DNA from: JAUIAS01 sp030425395
GTDB lineage: Bacteria > Pseudomonadota > Alphaproteobacteria > Rhodobacterales > Rhodobacteraceae
Direction: 5' to 3'
Length of the DNA stretch: 64,000 nucleotides
Assembly: GCA_043553855.1 (NCBI GenBank)
Contig: CP121336.1
Location: 1,550,001-1,614,000, forward strand
Part shown: positions 26,343 through 33,892 of the stretch, piece after piece
Layout: the number at the start of each line of letters is the position of its first letter
Numbering within the stretch: position 1 is the stretch's first letter
Notes under the pieces: model-generated
Seen by the model: the letters and a program-made list of their open reading frames with translations, nothing else
The model's database searches: none
Told to the model about the DNA's origin: nothing
Position numbers and translations under genes: made by a program

Positions 26343-26366
26343 CTCGGGCCTTTTACATGGCCCGAG
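26343..26366 (-). terminator. hairpin after the VPEID protein gene
   Basis: A perfect 8-bp inverted repeat, CTCGGGCC and GGCCCGAG, with an 8-nt loop (TTTTACAT) sits 6 bp past the stop of the minus-strand gene ending at 26373. The T-tail on the minus strand is weak. Confidence 0.5.
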
Positions 26367-26372
26367 CAAAGA

Positions 26373-26603
26373 TCAGCGGACTGCCCGGCGACGGATTTCC
26401 CAAACCAGCAAAAGTGCCGCCATAACCGCGGCTACTGCCAAGGCACCCGATGCCGCGTCAATCTCAGGGACAGCCGCGAATTTGTTCTTGCCCAAGCCGT
26501 AGGCATTACCATTTCCGTTGCCTTGCGCAAAAGACGCAGTGACAGCCAAGGTCCAGACAGCCGCTCCAAGAGTGGTGGCTTTGATTACGTTCAGGATCTG
26601 CAT
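26373..26603 (-). CDS. small exported protein with VPEID/CTERM-type C-terminal sorting signal
   Basis: A 76-residue protein with a three-part layout. An N-terminal signal peptide (KATTLGAAVWTLAVTASFAQ) is followed by a short Gly/Asn-rich mature stretch (GNGNGNAYGLGKNKF). A C-terminal cassette follows: the motif VPEID (residues 45-49), one hydrophobic helix (GALAVAAVMAALLLVW) and a basic end (EIRRRAVR). That is the architecture of PEP-CTERM-type exosortase signals, of which VPEID is a Rhodobacterales-type variant. Only about 18-20 residues would remain after both cuts. A strong GGAGGT site precedes the ATG at 26603. I see no exosortase gene in this window. Confidence 0.72.
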   Translation of the reverse strand: MQILNVIKATTLGAAVWTLAVTASFAQGNGNGNAYGLGKNKFAAVPEIDAASGALAVAAVMAALLLVWEIRRRAVR

Positions 26604-27216
26604 GGCGACCTCCAACAACTTTCTATATCTGGAATATAATAATCGACTGCCCCGATTTTAAGACCCGGCAACAGAAATTCGCGCAAAAGCCCCCAAAGCT
26701 GACCCCACGTAATACAAATATCGTGGCCCCTGACGCAGCGCAGAGCGTTCATCCCAAAATGATACATTTGGGTTTCTCAAAGTCAGGAGCCCCATCAGAC
26801 GCAGCCAACCCGGTGAATGCCCCAACGAAACATTCTGCCCAAAAGCCCAATATCGAGTGAATTTTGACAGAAAGTGCAACTTTTTCCATCCCCAAGCGCC
26901 GAACCACGGCCATACCCGCGGTCGAAGTCGCGCATATGGTGGACAGAGATTTTCAAACTCATCAGCCAAGCAAAACGGCCAATCAGAAACGCCGGAAGAC
27001 CGGCTCGTCTGCGTTCTTTCAAAGAAAGCCCCATTCCGGCTATCTAAAAATACAAAATGACTTTGTTGCCTGAAATTTTTTGCCCGCCTCGCGCAACGGC
27101 TCAACACAATGTCAATCAAATTTCGCCTTGGCGGTCATACGTCAACGCAGCGCATACTGGCATCCGCCCCACAATCGTGGCAGGACTCCTCCAACAAGGT
27201 TCACGGAGCGCTCAAC
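26604..27216. other. long non-coding stretch between the VPEID gene and polA
   Basis: About 610 bp without a convincing gene. It must hold divergent promoters for the VPEID protein (AT-rich TTATTATATTCC just upstream on the minus strand) and for polA. An inverted repeat, CCCAAAATGATACATTTGGG, lies at 26753-26772 and looks like an operator. AT-rich patches at 26866-26889 and 27045-27081 may be promoter regions. Open frames crossing it have no known motifs. Confidence 0.5.
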
Positions 27217-30021
27217 ATGACATTCGGCAAGGGCTGCCATCTGCATCTGATCGACGGATCAGCTTTCATTTTCCGCGCCTACCATGCGCTGCCACCACTG
27301 ACCCGCAAATCCGACGGCCTGCCGATCGGAGCTGTGTCCGGCTTTTGCAACATGTTGCATCGCTATGTCGAAGGGAACACCGGCCCCGATGCCCCAACAC
27401 ATGTTGCGGTCATCTTTGACAAAGGCAGCCATACGTTCCGCAACGATCTCTATGACCTTTACAAAGCCAACCGCGAAGAAATGCCCGCCGACCTTCGCCC
27501 GCAAATTCCGTTGACCCGCGAAGCGACCCACGCCTTCAACATCGCGTGCAAAGAGTTGCAAGGCTATGAGGCCGACGACATCATCGCGACCCTGTCCTGC
27601 CAAGCACGCGACGCGGGTGGACGGGTGACAATCATCAGCTCCGACAAGGACCTGATGCAACTGGTCGGTGATGGCGTCGAAATGCTGGATGCTATGAAAA
27701 ACCGCCTCATCGACCGCGACGGCGTATTCGAGAAATTTGGCGTGTTCCCCGAACGGGTTGTCGATGTGCAAGCCTTGGCTGGCGACAGCGTCGATAACGT
27801 TCCCGGTGCGCCGGGGATCGGCATCAAAACAGCTGCCCTTTTGATCAATGAATTCGGAACACTGGAAGAGTTGCTGGACCGTGCCGAAGAGATAAAGCAG
27901 CCCAAACGCCGGGAAACCCTGCTAAGCAAGCGCGATCAAATCGAGCTTTCAAAAAAATTGGTCCAGCTTGATTGCAACACGCCGCTGGATTTCACACTTG
28001 ATGATCTCGAGGTGCGCGAACCCGATCCAGACACGCTGCTTGGGTTCTTGGCGGAAATGGAATTCCGAACCCTGACCAAACGCATCGCGGAAAACCTGGG
28101 GGCCGAAGCGCCCGTAATCTCGGACGCGCCCGCATCCGCGGAGGACAACACCACAAATACCGCGCCCGAAATGCCCGAATTCAAGGACGCACAATACGAC
28201 TGTGTGCGTGATGTTGAAACGCTCAAGGCATGGATCGACCGTATCAAACACCGGGGCCATGTCGCGGTTGACACAGAAACCACCGGGCTGAACGAGATGA
28301 TCGTCGATCTCGTCGGCATTTCTCTATGCGTGGAACCGGGCCATGCCTGCTATGTCCCGCTGACCCACAAGGCAGGTGCGAGCGACGATCTTTTCGGCTC
28401 CGAAGAACTCGCCGAGGGACAGGTTGCCGTTCGCGATGCACTCGCCCTTCTGAAACCCGTGCTCGAGGACGCCGCAATCCTCAAGATCGGGCAGAACATG
28501 AAATACGATGCCAAGATATTTGCCCGTCACGATATCACTGTGGCCCCCGTCGATGACACGATGCTCATGTCCTATGCTATGCACGGCGGACTGCACGGGC
28601 ATGGCATGGACGCGCTCAGCGAACGTTACCTGTCGCACACGCCCATTCCGATCAAGCCGCTTCTGGGGTCGGGCAAATCCGCCATCACATTTGATCGTGT
28701 CCCGATCGAAGACGCAACGGCCTATGCCGCCGAAGACGCCGACATCACGCTGCGGCTTTGGCAAACATTCAAACCCGACTTGCATCGCGCTGGCGTCACC
28801 CGCGTCTATGAAACGCTCGAACGTCCCATGATCCCGGTTCTGACCCGAATGGAGATGTCGGGAATTAGAGTAAACCGCGATACCCTGTCACGCATGTCCA
28901 ATGCCTTTGCTCAAAAGATGGCCGCACTGGAATCTGAGATACACGAACTCGCCAGGGAAAACTTCAATGTCGGCTCACCCAAGCAGCTGGGTGAAATCCT
29001 GTTCGACAAGATGGGCCTCGAAGGCGGCAAACGCGGCAAAACCGGAGCATACGCCACCGGCGCGGATATTCTCGAAGATCTCGCCACCGAACACGAACTC
29101 CCAGCGCGGGTTCTGGACTGGCGACAATTGTCCAAGCTGAAATCGACCTATACCGACGCGCTGCAAGATCACATCAACCCGGATACAGGGCGCGTGCATA
29201 CCTCTTACGTGATCTCGGGCGCATCCACGGGGAGATTGGCGTCGACCGATCCCAACCTTCAGAATATTCCAATACGTAGCGAGGAAGGCCGCCGCATCCG
29301 CGAAGCATTCGTAGCCGAGGAGGGCAAATGCCTCGTTTCTCTCGACTACAGCCAGATCGAATTGCGCATTCTTGCCCACATCGCAGATATCGAGGCGCTG
29401 AAACAAGCGTTCCGCGAAGGTCAGGACATCCACGCTGCCACTGCATCGGAAATGTTCGGGGTGCCACTGGATGAAATGACACCGGAGATTCGCAGGCAGG
29501 CCAAAGCCATTAACTTCGGTGTGATCTACGGAATCTCAGGCTTCGGTCTGGCCCGCAACCTGCGCATCCCTCGCGCAGAGGCCCAGAGCTTTATCAACCG
29601 GTACTTCGAACGCTTTCCCGGCATTCGCGACTACATGGATGCAACCAAGGCGTTCGCGAAGGAAAATGGATTTGTAGAAACACTGTTCGGTCGACGAATC
29701 CACACACCAGAAATCGGTGCCAAGGGTCCCCGCGCCGGGTTTGCGCAGCGCGCCGCGATCAATGCGCCCATCCAGGGAACCGCTGCGGACGTGATTCGTC
29801 GGGCAATGATCCGCATGGATGCGGCCATTGAGGACCTGCCCGCCAAGATGTTGCTACAGGTTCACGATGAACTTCTTTTCGAGGTTGACGAAAACGCAGC
29901 CGATCAGCTGATCGAACGGGCCAGAGATGTAATGGAAAACGCCGCAAATCCGGTCGTTCACCTCGACGTAAAGCTGGTGGCGGACGCAGGACGTGGTGCA
30001 AACTGGGCCGATGCCCATTGA
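27217..30021 (+). CDS. polA: DNA polymerase I
   Basis: A 934-residue repair and Okazaki-fragment-maturation polymerase with all three domains. The 5'-3' exonuclease (about 1-290) has LHLIDGSAFIFRAYHAL, YEADDIIATL and GDSVDNVPGAPGIGIKTAA. The 3'-5' exonuclease (about 320-520) keeps Asp352 and Glu354 in VAVDTETTGL, so proofreading should be intact, as well as KIGQNMKYD. The polymerase domain has motif A VSLDYSQIELRILAH, the O-helix RRQAKAINFGVIYGISGFGLA and motif C LLQVHDELLFEV. The frame opens 108 bp upstream, but the ATG at 27217 sits just before the first conserved strand and has CGGAG ahead of it. It is convergent with the methyltransferase gene. Confidence 0.97.
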   Translation: MTFGKGCHLHLIDGSAFIFRAYHALPPLTRKSDGLPIGAVSGFCNMLHRYVEGNTGPDAPTHVAVIFDKGSHTFRNDLYDLYKANREEMPADLRPQIPLTREATHAFNIACKELQGYEADDIIATLSCQARDAGGRVTIISSDKDLMQLVGDGVEMLDAMKNRLIDRDGVFEKFGVFPERVVDVQALAGDSVDNVPGAPGIGIKTAALLINEFGTLEELLDRAEEIKQPKRRETLLSKRDQIELSKKLVQLDCNTPLDFTLDDLEVREPDPDTLLGFLAEMEFRTLTKRIAENLGAEAPVISDAPASAEDNTTNTAPEMPEFKDAQYDCVRDVETLKAWIDRIKHRGHVAVDTETTGLNEMIVDLVGISLCVEPGHACYVPLTHKAGASDDLFGSEELAEGQVAVRDALALLKPVLEDAAILKIGQNMKYDAKIFARHDITVAPVDDTMLMSYAMHGGLHGHGMDALSERYLSHTPIPIKPLLGSGKSAITFDRVPIEDATAYAAEDADITLRLWQTFKPDLHRAGVTRVYETLERPMIPVLTRMEMSGIRVNRDTLSRMSNAFAQKMAALESEIHELARENFNVGSPKQLGEILFDKMGLEGGKRGKTGAYATGADILEDLATEHELPARVLDWRQLSKLKSTYTDALQDHINPDTGRVHTSYVISGASTGRLASTDPNLQNIPIRSEEGRRIREAFVAEEGKCLVSLDYSQIELRILAHIADIEALKQAFREGQDIHAATASEMFGVPLDEMTPEIRRQAKAINFGVIYGISGFGLARNLRIPRAEAQSFINRYFERFPGIRDYMDATKAFAKENGFVETLFGRRIHTPEIGAKGPRAGFAQRAAINAPIQGTAADVIRRAMIRMDAAIEDLPAKMLLQVHDELLFEVDENAADQLIERARDVMENAANPVVHLDVKLVADAGRGANWADAH

Positions 30022-30029
30022 TCTACCGA

Positions 30030-30094
30030 AAAGGAAAGGGGGCTCTGCCCCTGGCCCTTCGGGCCTCCCCCGGAGTATTTTGAGCCAGAAGAAG
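30030..30094 (+). repeat. 3'-end repeat element, copy 2 (after polA), with hairpins
   Basis: Two GC hairpins (GGGGC-TCT-GCCCC and GGCCC-TTC-GGGCC) are followed by CCGGAGTATTTTGAGCCAGAAGAAG. The core GTATTTtGAG..GAA recurs at three other gene ends here. The position directly after polA, with hairpin plus T-rich stretch, fits a terminator or mRNA-end structure. Confidence 0.6.
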
Positions 30095-30126
30095 CGCAAC
30101 GGTTTGTTAACCTTAACGTGCCCCTG

Positions 30127-30162
30127 CTTCTTTCTCGTTACAAATACCCCCGCCGGAGGCGG
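30127..30162 (-). repeat. 3'-end repeat element, copy 3 (after the THUMP methyltransferase gene)
   Basis: On the minus strand, 13 bp past the stop at 30176, a hairpin (CCGCC-TCC-GGCGG) is followed by GGGTATTTGTAACGAGAAAGAAG. It has the same layout as copy 2 and faces it, so the two convergent genes polA and the methyltransferase each end with one copy. Confidence 0.6.
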
Positions 30163-30175
30163 TCCGCCATTTGCC

Positions 30176-31291
30176 TCACGCGATTGGTCCGGTTTGATAG
30201 AGCTTGATCTTGAGCCCACCAAGCGGCACGGGCGGAGAAGTCTCAGCAAAATTCAGCCCAGTTGCCCGCGCCAGTGACGGTTCACTTGTCACCATGCCCA
30301 AACGCCAACCGCGAAACCGGGTCTTGAGGGTTTGGCCAAGCGCGCCGTAAAGGGCAAAGAGAAGCTTTTTGTTGCCGATCCTCGCCCCGTAAGGCGGATT
30401 GACCATGACAATCCCCTTGGGGCCTTCCGGCGGATTTAGATCGCTGATCGGCGCACATGAAAAGTCGCAATACGCGGCCACGCCTGATCTTTCCGCGTTG
30501 GCCGAGGCCATTCGCACCGCACCCGCGTCCCTGTCGGAGCCGTGAAACCGGATCTTGGGCCTCCTTTGCGGCGTATGATCCTTGAGTGTTGCCCAGGTGG
30601 CTGGGTCAAAACCGGCGAGATCCTGAAAAGCAAACGCGCGTGAACGACCGGGAAAGAGGCCGGCAGCGATCTCCGCCGCTTCGAGGATAAAGGTGCCCGA
30701 CCCGCACATAGGATCGACGATGGGGACATCGCCACGATACTCACAGGCGCGCAGGAACAAAGCGGCGAGAGTCTCGCGCAGCGGAGCCTTGCCCACCGCC
30801 TCTTTGTGGCCCCTGCGATGCAGTGGCTCACCAGAGGTATCCACCGAAAAGGTGCAGAAGTTGTCTTCGATACGGGCGCGAACCAGCACGGGCGCATCCT
30901 GTGCGATCTGCGCGCCGGTGGTTTCCGTAATCGCTGTCTTTATCCTCTGCGCGGCAGCCCCCGCGTGGTAAATCTTGGAGCGTTTGCAATCAACCTCGAC
31001 CCGCACTGCAAGATCCGGGCGCAACGTTTCCGCCCAGGGGAATTTGTGCGATCGCTTGTCAAGTTGCGCCAAGTGGAACACCGGAAACCCGCCGATCCGC
31101 AAAAGCACCCGTGATGCCCCGCGCAACACGAGGTTGGCGCGCATTGCTTCTGTCCGGTCGCCGGTCGTCAGAACTCCGCCGGGAACGACACGCGGGGTGT
31201 CAAAACCTGCGTCGGTTGCTTCCTGACACAACAGATGTTCAAGGCCCGGCACACAGGCCAGAAAAATTTCGGTTGGAGTATTATCAGACAT
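30176..31291 (-). CDS. THUMP-domain class I SAM-dependent RNA methyltransferase (RlmL/YpsC-like)
   Basis: A 371-residue rRNA methyltransferase of the RlmL/YpsC group, expected to methylate guanosine N2 in 23S rRNA. The N-terminal ferredoxin-like and THUMP part (about 5-160) includes IFLACVPGLEHLLCQEA. The Rossmann domain has VDPMCGSGTFILEAAEIA (SAM site), GSDRDAGAVRMASANAERSG and the catalytic NPPY in IVMVNPPYGARIG. The E. coli RlmKL protein is a longer fusion; this one has only the L half, as is usual outside gammaproteobacteria. I use the ATG at 31291; an ATG 12 bp upstream is possible. Confidence 0.9.
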   Translation of the reverse strand: MSDNTPTEIFLACVPGLEHLLCQEATDAGFDTPRVVPGGVLTTGDRTEAMRANLVLRGASRVLLRIGGFPVFHLAQLDKRSHKFPWAETLRPDLAVRVEVDCKRSKIYHAGAAAQRIKTAITETTGAQIAQDAPVLVRARIEDNFCTFSVDTSGEPLHRRGHKEAVGKAPLRETLAALFLRACEYRGDVPIVDPMCGSGTFILEAAEIAAGLFPGRSRAFAFQDLAGFDPATWATLKDHTPQRRPKIRFHGSDRDAGAVRMASANAERSGVAAYCDFSCAPISDLNPPEGPKGIVMVNPPYGARIGNKKLLFALYGALGQTLKTRFRGWRLGMVTSEPSLARATGLNFAETSPPVPLGGLKIKLYQTGPIA

Positions 31292-31357
31292 ACCCCAGCC
31301 CATAGCCGGAAAATCAGGTATCGGCGAGAACAAACCGCCCTTGCCCAAAGTGCCGTT

Positions 31358-31951
31358 TCAGGTGGCTCCAAGCTCGTCTGACGGAATAATCGGAAAGAAC
31401 GTGCCATCGGACCACAAGCCAAACCACCCATCGTGATGCGCCCCAAGCTCAACCAGACGATAAAAACTCTTGCGGTCTATCAAAGCCTCAAGCCCGGCGC
31501 GCACGTGCACATATGGCGACGGTTCACCTGTTTTCGGATCGCGCGTGACCCGGATCGGATTGTCGGCTCCCGCCACGGCATAGTCGCCGACGTGGGTTTC
31601 AAAGGTCAGTCGTTGCCCTTCTTCACCATCGGTCGCAGTGAAATCCACCGCCAAAAATGGTGCGTCATCAACAGTGATCCCCACTTTTTCGACGGGGGTG
31701 ACAAGAAAATATTTGCCGCCTTCGATCTTGAGAATAGAAGAGAACAACCGGACAAGCTCGAACCGCCCGATTGGCGTGCCAAGGTAGAACCATGTGCCGT
31801 CCCGCGCGATGCGGATATCCAAATCGCCGCAAAAGGGCGGGTTCCAAAGGTGAACGGGTGGCAATCCCTTGGTTTTGGTCGCCCGAACCGACGCCGCAAG
31901 GCCTTCGGCTGACGGGGTAACGGGTTTTTGTCCGCTCATTACTTTTGCCAT
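31358..31951 (-). CDS. DUF1285 domain-containing protein
   Basis: A 197-residue protein matching DUF1285: LPPVHLWNPPFCGDLDIRIARDGTWFYLGTPIGRFELVRLFSSILKIEGGKYFLVTPVEKVGITVDDAPF is the characteristic core, with two small domains of beta strands. The function is unknown. Starts at 31951 and 31939 are both possible; neither has a strong ribosome binding site. It is divergent from moxR, and the shared 58 bp gap holds both promoters. A gene of this family next to moxR is common in alphaproteobacteria, which hints at an envelope role (inference). Confidence 0.85.
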   Translation of the reverse strand: MAKVMSGQKPVTPSAEGLAASVRATKTKGLPPVHLWNPPFCGDLDIRIARDGTWFYLGTPIGRFELVRLFSSILKIEGGKYFLVTPVEKVGITVDDAPFLAVDFTATDGEEGQRLTFETHVGDYAVAGADNPIRVTRDPKTGEPSPYVHVRAGLEALIDRKSFYRLVELGAHHDGWFGLWSDGTFFPIIPSDELGAT

Positions 31952-32009
31952 TTCCGTTTCACGTAATACACTCTGTACCAATGCATATATGCTTTGCGAA
32001 AGGAAAGTC

Positions 32010-33017
32010 ATGTCCGATACGGATGAACTGGTCGCTGAAATCGAGGCGCTGGAAGAGAAACTCGCCCAGGCCAAGGCCTCAATCACCCGCCGGTTCATCG
32101 GGCAGGAACAAGTGGTTGACCTGACCCTGACCGCGTTGCTGTGCGGCGGTCATGCGCTGTTGATCGGTTTGCCCGGTCTGGGCAAGACACGGCTGGTGGA
32201 AACCCTGTCCACGGTTATGGGTCTCCATGGCAACCGGGTGCAATTCACGCCCGATCTGATGCCCGCCGATATTCTGGGCTCCGAGGTTCTCGACACTGCA
32301 GAGGATGGCACGCGATCGTTCCGGTTCGTGCCCGGCCCGATTTTTTGCCAACTTCTTATGGCTGATGAAATCAACCGCGCAAGCCCACGCACCCAATCGG
32401 CGTTGCTTCAGGCCATGCAGGAACGGGTCGTTACCGTTGCAGGGCAAGACCGTTCCTTGGGCGCACCGTTCCATGTTCTGGCAACACAAAACCCGATCGA
32501 ACAAGAGGGCACCTACCCCTTGCCGGAGGCACAACTCGACCGATTTCTTGTTCAGATCGACGTGCGGTATCCCGACCGCGAGACGGAACGCGACATTCTT
32601 TTGGCGACAACTGGCGCGGTAGAAGATCAGGCCGTCGAAGTGTTCTCCCAAGAAGAGTTGATTGCAGCGCAGACGCTGCTGCGGCGGATGCCAGTTGGCG
32701 AATCGATCGTGGATGCCATCCTCGATCTGGTCCGTGCATTCCGGCCAGAGGAGCCCTCCGTATCGGACCGGGTTCGTGAAACGGTCGCATGGGGCCCTGG
32801 CCCACGTGCAGCACAGGCGCTGATGCTGACGGTTCGGGCCCGTGCCCTGCTGGAAGGGCGGCTTGCCCCATCGCTGGACGATGTGATTGCTATGGCTCAA
32901 CCTGTTCTGAGCCACCGTATGGCGCTGAATTTTGCGGCACGGGCACGGGGTGACAGCCTTGCGGACCTGATCGAAACCACAGCCACGGCACTTGGCCGGA
33001 CCGAGGCTGCTGCGTGA
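32010..33017 (+). CDS. moxR: MoxR-family AAA ATPase
   Basis: A 335-residue AAA+ chaperone-like ATPase. Walker A is GLPGLGKT (53-60), Walker B LLMADE (115-120), sensor 1 is Asn161 in LATQNPIEQEGTYPLPEAQLDRF, and Arg178 is a likely arginine finger. MoxR proteins typically work with DUF58 and von Willebrand-like proteins, to insert metals or fold complexes; the next gene is indeed DUF58. The longer upstream frame overlaps the divergent DUF1285 gene and is rejected; ATG 32010 follows AGGAAAGTC. It is first of four plus-strand genes, overlapping the DUF58 start by 4 bp. Confidence 0.95.
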   Translation: MSDTDELVAEIEALEEKLAQAKASITRRFIGQEQVVDLTLTALLCGGHALLIGLPGLGKTRLVETLSTVMGLHGNRVQFTPDLMPADILGSEVLDTAEDGTRSFRFVPGPIFCQLLMADEINRASPRTQSALLQAMQERVVTVAGQDRSLGAPFHVLATQNPIEQEGTYPLPEAQLDRFLVQIDVRYPDRETERDILLATTGAVEDQAVEVFSQEELIAAQTLLRRMPVGESIVDAILDLVRAFRPEEPSVSDRVRETVAWGPGPRAAQALMLTVRARALLEGRLAPSLDDVIAMAQPVLSHRMALNFAARARGDSLADLIETTATALGRTEAAA

Positions 33018-33892
33018 TACCTTCTGCCGCCCTCAGGCTGAGATCGGAAGAAGAGGCAAGCCGCCTGCCGCCGCTTCTTGCGCGTGCTGAGCATCTGGCC
33101 GGGACAGTGCTGCTGGGCGACCACGGGCGGCGGCGTGCGGGGCTGGGTGACGATTTCTGGCAATATCGTCCCGCCCAGCAGGGCGACAGCAGGCGCATGA
33201 TAGATCACCGTCGATCCGCGCGCGGGGATGCACAGTTCGTTCGAGAACGCGAATGGCAGATCGCGCAATCCGTGATGATGTGGGTGGATCAGGGCGCATC
33301 CATGCGGTTTTCGTCCGCCCCTGATACCATTCCAACAAAGGCCGATCGGGCGCGTGTTCTCGGGTTGGCGACCGCGATCCTGCTGGTGCGCGGAGGCGAA
33401 AGGGTAGGCCTGACAGGCACTGCATTGCCACCACAACGCGGCAACGCCCAGATCCTGCGGCTGGCGGATGCCTTCAGCCAAGATAGCGCAGTTGAATACG
33501 CACCGCCGGAACATCGCGCCATGATCCCTCATGCACGCGCGTTTTTTGTGTCGGATTTTCTGGGCGATATGACAGATGTCCGACTGGCTTTGACCAAAGC
33601 AGCCGACAGGGGTGTTCGCGGGGTTCTGCTTCAGGTGCTGGATCCGATCGAGGAGGATTTTCCCTTCAGCGGGCGCACCATATTTGAAAGCGTTGGCGGC
33701 AGTGTTGTTCACGAAACGCTCAAGGCTGGCGATCTGCGTGGTCGATACATCGAACGGCTCGCCCGGCGACGGGACGAACTGACACAACTTTGCGCAGCTA
33801 CCGGATGGCAGATGGGCCATCATCACACGTCACAAAGCGCGCAGTCCGCTCTTTTGTGGATTTATCGGGCGCTGGACGGGGGAACCCAATGA
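33014..33892 (+). CDS. DUF58 domain-containing protein (MoxR-associated)
   Basis: A 292-residue DUF58 protein. The motif region RRRAGLGDDFWQYRPAQQGDSRRMIDHRRSARGDAQFVRERE matches the family's conserved pattern of Gly, Asp, Arg and Ile-Asp before a basic residue pair. A von Willebrand A-like fold follows (VMMWVDQGASMRFSS in place of the MIDAS strand). Unlike many DUF58 proteins it has no membrane helices. The start is a GTG that overlaps the moxR stop by 4 bp, and the end overlaps the next start by 4 bp. It is predicted to be the adaptor linking MoxR to its membrane partners. Confidence 0.88.
   Translation: MIPSAALRLRSEEEASRLPPLLARAEHLAGTVLLGDHGRRRAGLGDDFWQYRPAQQGDSRRMIDHRRSARGDAQFVREREWQIAQSVMMWVDQGASMRFSSAPDTIPTKADRARVLGLATAILLVRGGERVGLTGTALPPQRGNAQILRLADAFSQDSAVEYAPPEHRAMIPHARAFFVSDFLGDMTDVRLALTKAADRGVRGVLLQVLDPIEEDFPFSGRTIFESVGGSVVHETLKAGDLRGRYIERLARRRDELTQLCAATGWQMGHHHTSQSAQSALLWIYRALDGGTQ

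Noticed and set aside
26658..27119. 153-codon open frame on the minus strand in the gap before polA
   Set aside because: Unlikely composition, no ribosome binding site, no motif; the region looks regulatory.
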